Shown piece after piece: positions 16,259-24,462 of a DNA stretch of 64,000 nt. The DNA lies in NCBI GenBank assembly GCA_014983025.1, contig JADCLP010000005.1:62001-126000 (forward strand), written 5' to 3'. Source of the stretch: Erythrobacteraceae bacterium E2-1 Yellow Sea. GTDB lineage: Bacteria; Pseudomonadota; Alphaproteobacteria; Sphingomonadales; Sphingomonadaceae. The notes under the pieces are model-generated. The model was not told where the DNA came from and did not search any database. It saw nothing but the letters and a program-made list of their open reading frames with translations. How positions within the stretch are numbered: the stretch's first letter is position 1; every line of letters starts with the position of its first letter. Made by a program: the position numbers and the translations under genes.

Positions 16259-16648
16259 ATGAAAGGTTTGACGGAGGCCAAGCGCGCGCTGGATAGCATA
16301 GGTGGCGAGCAAATTGAGCGCCACATCTTCCTGTGCGCCATCAGCGAGAAACAGAAGTGCTGTTCGCGTGAAGATGGTGAAAAAGCCTGGGCCTATCTGA
16401 AAAAGAGATTCAAGCAATTGCGCCTCAATGGCCCAAAGTCAGCCGGTTGCGCAGGGATCCAGCGCAGCAAGGCCGATTGTCTGCAAATTTGTGCCGCAGG
16501 GCCTATCGCAGTCGTGTGGCCCGATGGTGTGTGGTACCATTCTGCCAATGAAGATGTGCTGGAACAGATTATCCAGCAGCATCTGATTGGTGGTGAGGTG
16601 GTGGAGGAATTCCGCCTGCGCCCGCAATCTGCCGCAGACGGAACCTAA
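16259..16648 (+). CDS. (2Fe-2S) thioredoxin-like ferredoxin
   Basis: 129-residue protein with the RHIFLCAISEKQKCC opening and a later DCLQICAAGPIAVVWPDGVWY, the four-Cys pattern of thioredoxin-fold [2Fe-2S] ferredoxins. Here the first cysteines are spaced C-x7-CC, then C-x3-C. It should be a small cytoplasmic electron carrier, partner unknown. The start may be TTG 16250, which overlaps the popZ stop, or ATG 16259; I prefer the ATG with GAG before it. It converges with the next gene and overlaps it by four bases. Confidence 0.82.
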   Translation: MKGLTEAKRALDSIGGEQIERHIFLCAISEKQKCCSREDGEKAWAYLKKRFKQLRLNGPKSAGCAGIQRSKADCLQICAAGPIAVVWPDGVWYHSANEDVLEQIIQQHLIGGEVVEEFRLRPQSAADGT

Positions 16649-16944
16649 AACCCATCCTCATCCGCACGTGGCATTCTGTTATCTACCGCGGCATCATGCC
16701 CCGTGCCATTGGACAGGAAAATCAGGCCCATCAGCGCCCCGGCCAATAACATTGTAAAGCCAATCCCCACAGCGATGGCGATATAATAATGCACTGAAAC
16801 AGCGCCATTATATTTATAGAGCAGAGCCACAGCGATCCCCACCACGCCCACCGTCACCAGAAACATAAAACGCATGATGCGGCGATAGCGAGCCCAGGCA
16901 TGGGCCGCATTTTCGGGATTATCGAGCGGGGATTTTCCAACCAT
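16645..16944 (-). CDS. Two-helix membrane protein, unknown
   Basis: 99-residue protein with two long hydrophobic helices (about residues 26-45 and 55-78), an N-terminal PLDNPENAAHAWARYRRIM segment and an acidic tail ending DEDGF. Membrane proteins of this layout are frequent in sphingomonads without assigned role. The frame also allows a GTG at 16953 with GGGGC just upstream. It overlaps the ferredoxin gene end-to-end by four bases and is divergent from the CBS gene. Confidence 0.65.
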   Translation of the reverse strand: MVGKSPLDNPENAAHAWARYRRIMRFMFLVTVGVVGIAVALLYKYNGAVSVHYYIAIAVGIGFTMLLAGALMGLIFLSNGTGHDAAVDNRMPRADEDGF

Positions 16945-17057
16945 GCTGGCCACATGCCCCTTTCCACTGCAGCTTTCAATCGAACAATTGCAGCAATGGA
17001 TTCGCCTTTTGCTATTGGAAATGTCATAATTCCTGAAACAAAAACGGAGGATTGCCC

Positions 17058-17492
17058 ATGGATATTGCGCAGATCATTGCAACTCGCAGCTCTGACGAGA
17101 TCGTTTCTTGCGACGTCACCATGCCGATGCGGGATGCGGTGGCATTGCTGGCCAGCAAACGGATCGGCGCATTACCCGTAATTCAGGGCGGCATGGTTGT
17201 GGGGATCTTTTCCGAGCGTGACGTGATCTATCGCCTGGCCGATGAAGGTGAAATCTGCCTGTCGCGGCAATTGGGCGAAGTAATGACGGCACCCGCCATT
17301 ACAGTTGAACCATCTACTCTGGTTGAAGACGCCCTTGGCCTGATGACTCGCCGGCGAATTCGCCATTTGCCCGTTGTTGATGCCAGTGGCGCTATGTGTG
17401 GCTTCATTTCGATTGGCGATCTGGTGAAAAGCCGAATGGATAAAGTTGAAAATGAAGCAGAAGCCATGCGCAGCTATATCCAGACAGCCTGA
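17058..17492 (+). CDS. CBS-domain pair protein
   Basis: 144-residue protein made of two CBS motifs (about residues 10-62 and 76-132), which form one Bateman module that binds adenine nucleotides. Typical strands are IGALPVIQGGMVVGIFSERDVIY and IRHLPVVDASGAMCGFISIGDLV. No catalytic domain is attached. ATG 17058 has GGAGG eight bases upstream; the TTG at 17052 is too close to it. Such free-standing modules may sense energy state, but the partner is unknown. Confidence 0.9.
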   Translation: MDIAQIIATRSSDEIVSCDVTMPMRDAVALLASKRIGALPVIQGGMVVGIFSERDVIYRLADEGEICLSRQLGEVMTAPAITVEPSTLVEDALGLMTRRRIRHLPVVDASGAMCGFISIGDLVKSRMDKVENEAEAMRSYIQTA

Positions 17493-17543
17493 CGGGATTA
17501 GCGCCTTGAGTAATCAAAGTGGTGTACCTACATTGGTGCCATT

Positions 17544-17873
17544 ATGGCTGACACGCTGACCCTGACCCCTTCTGCCGCCAAACGCGTGGCATGGATTGCC
17601 GAAAAGCAGTCAAAGCCTGCCATCTTGCGCCTTTCTGTTGAAGGGGGTGGCTGTTCTGGGTTTCAGTACAAGTTTGATCTGGCCGATGGCGCGGATACAG
17701 ACGATAGAGTCAGCGAAACCAATGGGGTTCAGTTGGTGGTCGATCCGGTTAGCCTGGATCTGGTGGCTGGCAGCATTGTCGATTTTGTCGAATCGCTGGG
17801 TGGCGCAGCCTTCCGTGTGGAAAATCCCAATGCCGCCGCTGGATGTGGATGTGGTTCAAGTTTCGGGATTTAA
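17544..17873 (+). CDS. erpA: A-type iron-sulfur carrier (ErpA/IscA family)
   Basis: 109-residue A-type carrier that passes Fe-S clusters to apo-proteins. The three conserved cysteines are present: GGGCSGFQY (about residue 36) and AAGCGCGSSF at the C-terminus, with the LRLSVEGGGCSG strand and VDPVSLDLVAGSIVDF between. ErpA and IscA cannot be separated with confidence by eye; the symbol is a best guess. It lies between a CBS gene and xthA on the same strand; client Fe-S enzymes in view include fumarase and the two ferredoxins. Confidence 0.88.
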   Translation: MADTLTLTPSAAKRVAWIAEKQSKPAILRLSVEGGGCSGFQYKFDLADGADTDDRVSETNGVQLVVDPVSLDLVAGSIVDFVESLGGAAFRVENPNAAAGCGCGSSFGI

Positions 17874-17911
17874 GTTAGACCCTTTAGGCTTCTTCGGGCA
17901 CTAACCCATCC

Positions 17912-18709
17912 ATGAAAATCGCAACTTACAATATCAATGGAATCAAGGCGCGTCTGCCACGGCTGAAAGAATGGCTGGAGGAAACACGCCCCACAATCGC
18001 CTGCCTTCAGGAAATCAAAAGCCAGGATGATGGCTTTCCCGCTGAAGAATTTGATGCGCTGGGCTATCGCGCCATCTGGCATGGACAGAAAGCCTTTAAC
18101 GGTGTCGCCATTCTGGTGGACAGCAATGTTTACCCCAATGGTACGGTTGAAGTGCAGCGCGGACTGGGCATTGATGGGCCCAAAGATGGTGAGGGTGAAC
18201 AGGCGCGTTATCTGGAGGTTGATGTGGCGGGCACGCGTGTGGTGTGCATCTATCTGCCCAATGGCAACCCGCAGCCCGGGCCCAAGTTTGATTACAAGTT
18301 GGCCTGGATGGAAAAGCTGCGTGCGCGCATGATGCAAATCTGGTCAGAGGAAGTTCCCTGCGCAGTTTTGGGCGATTTCAACGTCATCCCGCATGATGAT
18401 GATGTGTGGTCCCCCAGGGCGATGGCCAGCGACGCACTGATGCAGCCTGAATCCCGCGATGCCTATGCCCGTCTATTGGGTGATGGCTGGACAGATGCCA
18501 TCCGCACACACAATCCGCGTGGCGGGGTGTGGACTTATTGGGATTATCAGGCCGGGGCCTGGCAAAAAGATCATGGCTTTCGGATTGACCACATCCTGCT
18601 GACACCCGAGCTTGCAGACCGTTTGCAGGCCGTGGGGGTCGATCGTAGCCATAGGGGCCGCGAAAAGGCCAGCGACCATGCCCCGGTGTGGGCGCAGATC
18701 CGCGATTAA
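17912..18709 (+). CDS. xthA: Exodeoxyribonuclease III / AP endonuclease
   Basis: 265-residue EEP-fold DNA-repair nuclease that cuts at abasic sites and trims 3' ends. Active-site motifs are ATYNINGIKARL, LQEIKSQDDGFP (metal Glu), YLPNGNP, LGDFNVIPHDDDVW, RIDHILLTPEL and the final SDHAPVWA (catalytic His). Length matches the family. It follows the ErpA-like gene by 38 bases and ends before a two-way terminator. Confidence 0.96.
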   Translation: MKIATYNINGIKARLPRLKEWLEETRPTIACLQEIKSQDDGFPAEEFDALGYRAIWHGQKAFNGVAILVDSNVYPNGTVEVQRGLGIDGPKDGEGEQARYLEVDVAGTRVVCIYLPNGNPQPGPKFDYKLAWMEKLRARMMQIWSEEVPCAVLGDFNVIPHDDDVWSPRAMASDALMQPESRDAYARLLGDGWTDAIRTHNPRGGVWTYWDYQAGAWQKDHGFRIDHILLTPELADRLQAVGVDRSHRGREKASDHAPVWAQIRD

Positions 18710-18724
18710 GCTTGGTAGGATATA

Positions 18725-18761
18725 AAACCCCTCCGCACCGGATCCGGCGGGAGGGGCTTTT
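18725..18761. terminator. Bidirectional terminator between xthA and the SleB-like gene
   Basis: CCCCTCC (18728-18734) pairs with GGAGGGG (18750-18756); A's lie on the left and TTTT on the right, so the hairpin can end transcripts from both converging genes. Confidence 0.85.
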
Positions 18762-18784
18762 AAATCAAATCAGATCACACGCGA

Positions 18785-19441
18785 TCAGCGGTAAAACACA
18801 TGGCTGCTGATCGTAGTGCGGGCCACTTTCTTGCGGCTCCAGCTGGGGCGGACATATTTGGCATGGAAGTAGAGCGAATCGCCTGCTTCTGAATCCCACA
18901 TCCCTTCATGCGCGATACGGGCAATGGCTTTGGCCTGTTTCCAGGCGTCCGATCCAGTGCGCGGCTGTGGCAAGCGTCCATTCTTCACGAATGAGAACTG
19001 TGACCTCTGCAGCACCACACCACAGTAGCTGGATGGGAAGCTGTTCGATTCGCTGCGGTTGATCACCACCTGTGCCACTGCCAGCTGTCCGGCCAGTGGT
19101 TCACCACGCGATTCGAAATAGATGGCGCCAGCCAGGCAACGCATCTGTTCGGAAAGCTGATACTCGCTGTCAGTTTCGGCCACCAGTTTGCGCAACGATG
19201 CAATCTTGGTTGCGACAGCTGCATTTTCAGCCTGGGCCTGAAGTTCTTCGACCGGCTGCACCACTTCTTTCGATACAAAGATCGGATTGGTTGCATCTGC
19301 AGCGCCCTGCGCCTGCTCTTCGGTCTGGGTGCCCTGATCGGTGACCTGGGCAAAAGCGCCGGATAATTCGGCGTTGGAGAAGGTAAGGACAACACCTGCC
19401 GCAATCACGGCAGCGCTGACCCGATGGGTCTTGCGACTCAT
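18785..19441 (-). CDS. Cell-wall hydrolase, SleB-like
   Basis: 218-residue exported hydrolase. Residues 1-31 are a signal peptide (AAVIAAGVVLTFSNAELSGAFA). A Gln/Glu-rich region that may form a coiled coil follows to about residue 95. The C-terminal half is the Hydrolase_2/SleB domain: CLAGAIYFESRGEPLAGQLAVAQVVINR with the catalytic Glu, then SYCGVVLQRSQFSF and LYFHAKYVRPSW. Family members cleave peptidoglycan glycan strands, in spore germination or in vegetative wall turnover; the latter applies here. Confidence 0.9.
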   Translation of the reverse strand: MSRKTHRVSAAVIAAGVVLTFSNAELSGAFAQVTDQGTQTEEQAQGAADATNPIFVSKEVVQPVEELQAQAENAAVATKIASLRKLVAETDSEYQLSEQMRCLAGAIYFESRGEPLAGQLAVAQVVINRSESNSFPSSYCGVVLQRSQFSFVKNGRLPQPRTGSDAWKQAKAIARIAHEGMWDSEAGDSLYFHAKYVRPSWSRKKVARTTISSHVFYR

Positions 19442-19614
19442 ATTCTCAACAAACTAAGCGGTTGACGAGCACAGACACAGGCTGGGACCGGTCGCGTAAA
19501 AACGCTTGCTTTAAATGGTCCTTCTTTGGCCTGCCGGCCGCCCCCCGTCTGCGTGCTAGCTAAACAGCCTTATTGCCGTTTGTATGCCGCCTGCGCACCT
19601 GGAAGCTGGCGGGC

Positions 19615-19642
19615 CGCATAGAGTAAAAACTTGCCAGGTCAA
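19615..19642 (-). promoter_or_regulatory. Candidate promoter for the SleB-like gene
   Basis: On the minus strand TTGACC (19637-19642) and TATGCG (19615-19620) are separated by 16 bases, about 175 bases before the start codon. The TTGACCTGGC context resembles the TTGACTTGGC before rplM. The 202-base gap 19442-19643 otherwise shows only a GC-rich GGCCTGCCGGCC patch and no gene. Confidence 0.4.
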
Positions 19643-19643
19643 G

Positions 19644-19979
19644 TTAACGAGGCAGAGATGCGACGAACCGTTCTCCATCAGCGATATCTGCCTCTAAAAT
19701 CCAGATATCAGGATCCTGACGACGGCGCTTTTCAATGTATTCAAAAAATTCTTGTTTATTTTCAGCGTTTTCCCGCTTTGCGGCAATGTAGGGTCTGGAG
19801 CCGTCCAATTGCGGCATACGTTCAAAAAGAATAGCGTTTTCGCCACGTTGCATGGTTAATATCAGGATCGTTCCAGCGTCTTTTTCGCCTTTTGCGATAA
19901 CACTTGCAAAGCCGCCCTGTGCCTCAACAATGCGGATCAGGCCGGAAACCTCCAAATGGGCGGGAAGCCTGCTATCCAT
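19644..19979 (-). CDS. DUF1491 family protein
   Basis: 111-residue protein of the alphaproteobacterial DUF1491 family: RLPAHLEVSGLIRIVEAQGGFASVIAKGEKDAGTILIL at the start and DIWILEADIADGERFV at the end. No catalytic motif or membrane segment is seen and the function is unknown. The ATG at 19979 gives the family start; the longer frame to 20069 runs into the upstream gene. It lies four bases after the thioesterase stop, so the two are cotranscribed. Confidence 0.82.
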   Translation of the reverse strand: MDSRLPAHLEVSGLIRIVEAQGGFASVIAKGEKDAGTILILTMQRGENAILFERMPQLDGSRPYIAAKRENAENKQEFFEYIEKRRRQDPDIWILEADIADGERFVASLPR

Positions 19980-19983
19980 CGAC

Positions 19984-20445
19984 TCAGCGTGAATCGACCG
20001 AATATCCGGGCAAGCCGGAAAGGGCGATATGCGATCGCATAAAGGTGCCGGTCCCACGGCCGATCTCATCCCCTTCAGAATCTACCAATCGCGCCTCTGC
20101 CACAAAAACACGGCGTTTGCCGCTGACCCAGCGACCTTCGGCCACGACATCTCCACCCCGCACTGGCTTGGTGAAATTGAGGTTGAAACTGGTCGTCAAA
20201 AGGAAACGGTCAGTGACGAGTGAATTGGCGGCATAAAAAGCCGCATCATCCAGCATTTTGAAGTAAATCGTGCCATGGGCAGCACCCGCTGCATGAAACA
20301 CGCTTTCATCAATGGTGAAGCTGATGCGCGAATGGCCCTGCTCAACAATTTCAAGCCGGGATTTGAACAGTGAGTTGACTGGCGCTGAAGCGTAAAGGTT
20401 TTCCAGCGCGCGATAATGCAGCTTGGCGCCAGGTGCCCCATCCAT
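19984..20445 (-). CDS. PaaI-type hotdog thioesterase
   Basis: 153-residue single hotdog-fold protein. The core is VFHAAGAAHGTIYFKMLDDAAFYAANSL, which contains the helix with the conserved acidic residue, and TTSFNLNFTKPVRGGDVVAEGRWVSGKRRVFVAEA. Family enzymes hydrolyse small acyl-CoA esters; the substrate here is unknown. I chose ATG 20445, one base after the ptsN stop; ATG 20457 inside ptsN is possible. It forms an apparent operon ptsN-thioesterase-DUF1491. Confidence 0.85.
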   Translation of the reverse strand: MDGAPGAKLHYRALENLYASAPVNSLFKSRLEIVEQGHSRISFTIDESVFHAAGAAHGTIYFKMLDDAAFYAANSLVTDRFLLTTSFNLNFTKPVRGGDVVAEGRWVSGKRRVFVAEARLVDSEGDEIGRGTGTFMRSHIALSGLPGYSVDSR

Positions 20446-20446
20446 T

Positions 20447-20908
20447 TCAGGCGGCATCCTGCTCAAGCACATTGCTCAACAAGGCATAAAGCGCCTCTGA
20501 ATTGGGTGCATCGATCAGTGACTGATGCATGCCTTCATCGCGAGCAAGGCGTGAAATGGCAGCCAGCGCATGCAAATGGGTTGCCCCGGCATTTTCGGGC
20601 GAAAGCAAGCCGAACACCAGATCCACAGGCATGCCATCAGCCGCCTGAAATTCGACAGGAGATTCCAACCGCAACAACACAACCACAGGCCGGCGGACAT
20701 CCGGATGCCGGGCATGTGGCAGGGCGATACCACGGCCAAAACCGGTGGAGCCAAGCCGTTCGCGCTCTTCCAGACCTTCCAACGCAACAGCAGGGTCCAC
20801 GTCATAGACAGAACCAAACACTTCAGCCACGCGTTCCAAAACCGCCTGTTTGCTGTCAAGCTGGGCCGTCACGACTGCCTGAGGCAGCATTTTGAAATTC
20901 ACGTACAT
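20447..20908 (-). CDS. ptsN: Nitrogen PTS protein EIIA(Ntr)
   Basis: 153-residue PTS EIIA type-2 domain protein. The phospho-accepting histidine is in GFGRGIALPHARHP; ERERLGSTGFG, VDLVFGLLSPENAGATHLHALAAISRLARDE are family-typical. PtsN links nitrogen and carbon state to potassium transport and other targets through its phosphorylation. Here it is not beside rpoN, but the HPF gene just upstream is its usual neighbour. The frame opens at 20953; ATG 20908 (MYVNFKML) matches the family length better, with no clear ribosome site for either. Confidence 0.92.
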   Translation of the reverse strand: MYVNFKMLPQAVVTAQLDSKQAVLERVAEVFGSVYDVDPAVALEGLEERERLGSTGFGRGIALPHARHPDVRRPVVVLLRLESPVEFQAADGMPVDLVFGLLSPENAGATHLHALAAISRLARDEGMHQSLIDAPNSEALYALLSNVLEQDAA

Positions 20909-21035
20909 TGAAGGTTTTTCTCGATACTTCGTCTTCGCGACCATTAAACACATGCGGAACTGCCTTATGAGGCAGCCCGTGTTCCCTGCGATCTAATTTT
21001 ACCCCGTCGTTGCGAGGCTGGTCAGCCTTTATGGC

Positions 21036-21614
21036 CTAGCGTGGCTCAACCCATCCGATCGAGCCATCGGGGCGGCGGTAAACCATATTATGCCGCCCGG
21101 TGCCAGCATTTTTGAAAAACAGGGCATTCGTGTGGCGCAGATCAAGCATCATCACCGCGTCCGCTACACTGGTTTCGGGAACATCAGTGCTGGTTTCCGC
21201 GATGATAGGCGGGGCATCGGACGTGATTTCTTCCTCTGTGTCTTCAGTTGCGAAAATAACATAGCCAGCTTCCTCAAAAGCGGCGGCTTCTTCACGCGCA
21301 GCAAATGCAGCCTGTTCATGCCGGTCTTTCAAACGGCGTTTATAACGACGCAGCTGTTTTTCGATCTTTTCGGCCGCGCCTTCAAATGCCTGATGCGCAT
21401 CATGCGCCTCTGCCTGGCTCTTCAGGATCAGCCCTTGCATCACATGCATCACAATATCGCAGCTGAAGGCAGCTGCAGGCGCCTTGCCAAAGGTAACATT
21501 GGAAGAAATGGCGCGTTCGAAATATTTGTCGACGATCCCGCCAAGCCGGTCTTCAACATGCACTTGCAGGGCAGCGCCGGTTTCCATCTGATGGCCTGAA
21601 ATACGGATATCCAT
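21036..21614 (-). CDS. hpf: Ribosome hibernation-promoting factor (long HPF)
   Basis: 192-residue long-form HPF. Residues about 1-100 are the S30AE domain (MDIRISGHQMETGAALQVHVEDRL, with KIEKQLRRYKRRLKDRH at its end) that binds the 30S decoding site; the last 50 (MMLDLRHTNALFFKNAGTGRHNMVYRRPDGSIGWVEP) are the dimerisation domain that joins two ribosomes into 100S particles. AGGAG stands ten bases before ATG 21614, which decides this start over the upstream ATGs. It is used in stationary phase in other bacteria. Confidence 0.94.
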   Translation of the reverse strand: MDIRISGHQMETGAALQVHVEDRLGGIVDKYFERAISSNVTFGKAPAAAFSCDIVMHVMQGLILKSQAEAHDAHQAFEGAAEKIEKQLRRYKRRLKDRHEQAAFAAREEAAAFEEAGYVIFATEDTEEEITSDAPPIIAETSTDVPETSVADAVMMLDLRHTNALFFKNAGTGRHNMVYRRPDGSIGWVEPR

Positions 21615-21666
21615 GACAAACATACTCCTTTTCTTTTCTTGCCGGATCATTGCGTTCCGGGGAAAT

Positions 21667-22365
21667 TCAATTCGTCCAGAGCGGATCTTTCACCTGTTCC
21701 AGAAATGCCCTGTGGCGCGCGAGTTCCGCTTCACTGGCTGAATGGGGCCGTGGTTCACGCCGCTCACCACTGGCACGCGGAAGAATCTGTTCTTTTGTCA
21801 CGGCATGGCTTGTGACATTGACCTCCACCTCTGCCGCCAGTTCCAGACCGATCTGCCGACCACCCAGCAATTCAACATAGACCTGGGCCAGCAGTTCGGC
21901 ATCCAACAGCGCGCCATGCTTCACACGGTGGCTGCGATCGATCCCGTATCGCGTGCATAGGGCATCGAGCGACAGCTTCGCCCCCGGATGCCGTTTGCGT
22001 GCGATAGCAACTGTGTCGACCATGCGGGTGGTGCTCACCCCATCACGAGAAGCAATTTCCAACTCGGTATTCAGGAAACCGAAGTCAAACCCTGCATTAT
22101 GCGCCACCAACGGCGCATCACCCAGAAAGGTGAGCAGATCATCAGCAAGATCGGCAAACAGAGGTTTATCGGCCAGAAATGCAGCAGAAAGGCCATGCAC
22201 AGCTTCTGCGGCGGCGGGCATATCACGCTGCGGATTGAAATAAGCGTGGAATGTCGCCCCACTGGGCACTCGGTTGATCAATTCGATACAACCGATTTCG
22301 ACCATCCGGTCGCCCGTCTTAGGGTCGAGGCCGGTTGTTTCAGTGTCGAAAACAATTTCTCGCAT
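21667..22365 (-). CDS. dnaQ: DNA polymerase III epsilon subunit (proofreading exonuclease)
   Basis: 232-residue DEDDh exonuclease that corrects errors of the replicative polymerase. Motifs are VFDTETTGLD (Exo I), VAHNAGFDFGFL (Exo II) and HGALLDAELLA (Exo III with the catalytic His). The C-terminal 40 residues, charged and ending QVKDPLWTN, would carry the alpha-subunit binding region. Being near the proposed origin and next to coaE agrees with the common alphaproteobacterial order maf-aroE-coaE-dnaQ. Confidence 0.96.
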   Translation of the reverse strand: MREIVFDTETTGLDPKTGDRMVEIGCIELINRVPSGATFHAYFNPQRDMPAAAEAVHGLSAAFLADKPLFADLADDLLTFLGDAPLVAHNAGFDFGFLNTELEIASRDGVSTTRMVDTVAIARKRHPGAKLSLDALCTRYGIDRSHRVKHGALLDAELLAQVYVELLGGRQIGLELAAEVEVNVTSHAVTKEQILPRASGERREPRPHSASEAELARHRAFLEQVKDPLWTN

Positions 22366-22424
22366 TAAGTCTCATATTGGACGAGATTCGGCATGTGACA
22401 AGTGGTTTGCGATGGTTGGGTGAC

Positions 22425-23021
22425 TTATTTCTTGTCCAGCAATTGCGAGATCAACCGCTTAACCGCCTGCTCTGTCTCAGCCAATGTGGTTCCCGTATCG
22501 ATCACATGATCGGCACGGGCACGTTTTTCTGCGTCTGGCACTTGCAAGGATAGAATGTGCGCAAATTTATCAGGCGTCATACCAGGGCGTGACAAAACAC
22601 GGGCACGCTGCACCTCTGGCGGCGCGGACACGACCACAACCTGGTCAACCTGGCTTTCATTTCCCCCTTCGAACAAGAGTGGGATGTCGAACACCACCAA
22701 TGGGGCGCCCGCATGTTCGATCATGAACTCACCGCGATGTGCGGCAACAGCTGGATGTACAATCGCCTCCAACCGCTTGAGCGCCTGCTTGTCTCCAAAG
22801 ACCTGATTGCCCAGCTCTTCCCGCTTTACACCCTCTGGCCCGGTTGAACCGGGAAATGCCACCTCAATCGCAGCGAGCAATTCACCACCCGGCCCCTGCA
22901 TATGCCGCACCATGGCATCTGCATCGAACACAGGCACTCCTGCATGGATGAACATATCCGCCACGGTGGATTTGCCCATGCCAATCGATCCGGTGAGGCC
23001 AAGGATAACTGGGCGAGTCAT
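22425..23021 (-). CDS. coaE: Dephospho-CoA kinase
   Basis: 198-residue P-loop kinase that phosphorylates the 3'-hydroxyl of dephospho-CoA, the last step of coenzyme A synthesis. Walker A is GLTGSIGMGKS at residues 8-18; FDADAMVRHMQG, IVHPAVAAHR and VVFDIPLLFEGG are family-typical. It overlaps aroE by four bases (ATGA) and precedes dnaQ in the same direction. Confidence 0.97.
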   Translation of the reverse strand: MTRPVILGLTGSIGMGKSTVADMFIHAGVPVFDADAMVRHMQGPGGELLAAIEVAFPGSTGPEGVKREELGNQVFGDKQALKRLEAIVHPAVAAHRGEFMIEHAGAPLVVFDIPLLFEGGNESQVDQVVVVSAPPEVQRARVLSRPGMTPDKFAHILSLQVPDAEKRARADHVIDTGTTLAETEQAVKRLISQLLDKK

Positions 23022-23878
23022 TTGGTGAGTATCTTTCGCAAGGCCTCATCACCCTCATCACGCGGTGGGGTGCAACCGAAGAATTTTTCAAACGCCAACG
23101 CCGCCTGACTGATCAGCATGTTGAGCCCATCCAGCGCGCGATGCCCCTTGGCGCGTGCCTGTTGCAGAAATTCTGTCTCTACGGGATCAGTGACGATGTC
23201 ATATGCAATCGCATCGGGTGGTGCATGGCTCCAGTCAAAGATCAGGCGGGGTTGCCCCCGCATACCCAGTGGCGAGGCATTCACCACCAGATCGCAGCAC
23301 CCCTCGCGATCATCAAAAGGGAAATCGGTTGCATCGGCAAAATGTGCCAGATCTATTGCGTGGTGTTCGCCATCAGGCGCCAGCTCATCCAGCATGACCT
23401 GCGCCTTGGCTGGATTGCGACCAGCCAGCACCAGAGTGAAGCCTTTATCCGCCAGCACCTGGATAATTGCCCGTGCCGCACCGCCTGTGCCCAATATCCG
23501 CGCCATACGGAAATAATGCTGGCTGTCGAGATCGCGCCGTAGAGGTTCAAGGAAGCCACCTGCATCTGTGTTGAACCCGGTCAGCGTGCCATCATCGGCG
23601 CGGATGATGGTATTGACCGCACCAATCGCCGCAGCCTGCGGATCAAGCGTGTCGAGCAAAGCCATAACCGCCTGTTTATGCGGCATGGTGACATTGCATC
23701 CACGCCAATCGGGATCTGTGCGCCGTGCAGCAATGTATTCGGCCAACCCTTCTGCGGTAACGTGGCAGGCGCGATAATCAGCATCCAGCCCGAGTTGCTG
23801 TATCCAGTATCCATGAATTGCTGGCGATTTGGATTGCGCAATGGGGTCACCAATAACCTCTGCATATGGCTTGGTCAT
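23018..23878 (-). CDS. aroE: Shikimate dehydrogenase
   Basis: 286-residue NADP-dependent enzyme that reduces 3-dehydroshikimate to shikimate for aromatic amino acids. Markers are GDPIAQSKSPAIHGYW, NVTMPHKQAVM with the catalytic Lys, NTDAGGFLEPL and the dinucleotide loop ILGTGGAARAII, then LVVNASPLGMRG. It overlaps maf (upstream) and coaE (downstream) by four bases each, so the cluster is one operon. Confidence 0.97.
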   Translation of the reverse strand: MTKPYAEVIGDPIAQSKSPAIHGYWIQQLGLDADYRACHVTAEGLAEYIAARRTDPDWRGCNVTMPHKQAVMALLDTLDPQAAAIGAVNTIIRADDGTLTGFNTDAGGFLEPLRRDLDSQHYFRMARILGTGGAARAIIQVLADKGFTLVLAGRNPAKAQVMLDELAPDGEHHAIDLAHFADATDFPFDDREGCCDLVVNASPLGMRGQPRLIFDWSHAPPDAIAYDIVTDPVETEFLQQARAKGHRALDGLNMLISQAALAFEKFFGCTPPRDEGDEALRKILTK

Positions 23879-24462
23879 GTTGGCAATTCCCCCAGATCGC
23901 GCAGCGCATCCAGCACACCCAATAATGGCATGCCCAAAACCGTGAACTGATCACCTTCAATTGCTTCGAACAATTGCACGCCCATCGCCTCTATCCGGAA
24001 CACGCCAACGCAATAACTGACTTCGGGCCATTCCGAACTGAGGTAGCTTTCGATGAAGGCGTCGCTCATTTCGCGCACATGCAATCGCGCCAAAGAAGAT
24101 GTACTCCATTCACACACATTGCTGCGGACCAATGCGGCACCGCTGTGCAGTTCCATCACCTTGCCGGAAAAGAAGCGCAGATGTTCAGCCGCATTTTCGC
24201 GACTTTCTGGTTTGTCGAACCGCCGCCCATCGACAACAACCAGGCTGTCGCTGCCCAGTACCAGCGCACCGGGATTTTGTGCTGCGACCGCCTGTGCCTT
24301 GGCTACACTCAAAGCTTCAGCCACTTCGCCCGGTGCGCAACCTTCCAGTCCCGCCTCAACGGCACGTTCATCCAGTTCGGCGGGAATAGCGCGATAGATC
24401 ACACCAGCCGCATCCAGCATGGCGCGGCGCGATCCACTTTTGGAAGCTAGGATCAGACTCAT
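23875..24462 (-). CDS. maf: Maf family nucleotide pyrophosphatase
   Basis: 195-residue Maf/Ham1-like protein. Maf enzymes hydrolyse dTTP, UTP or modified nucleotides to monophosphates and are linked to septum control in some bacteria. Motifs are LILASKSGSRRAMLDAAG at the start, LVLGSDSLVVVDGRRFDKPES and ALVRSNV, with YCVGVFRIEAMG and FTVLGMPLLGVLDALR at the end. It overlaps aroE and ppsR by four bases on each side. Confidence 0.95.
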   Translation of the reverse strand: MSLILASKSGSRRAMLDAAGVIYRAIPAELDERAVEAGLEGCAPGEVAEALSVAKAQAVAAQNPGALVLGSDSLVVVDGRRFDKPESRENAAEHLRFFSGKVMELHSGAALVRSNVCEWSTSSLARLHVREMSDAFIESYLSSEWPEVSYCVGVFRIEAMGVQLFEAIEGDQFTVLGMPLLGVLDALRDLGELPT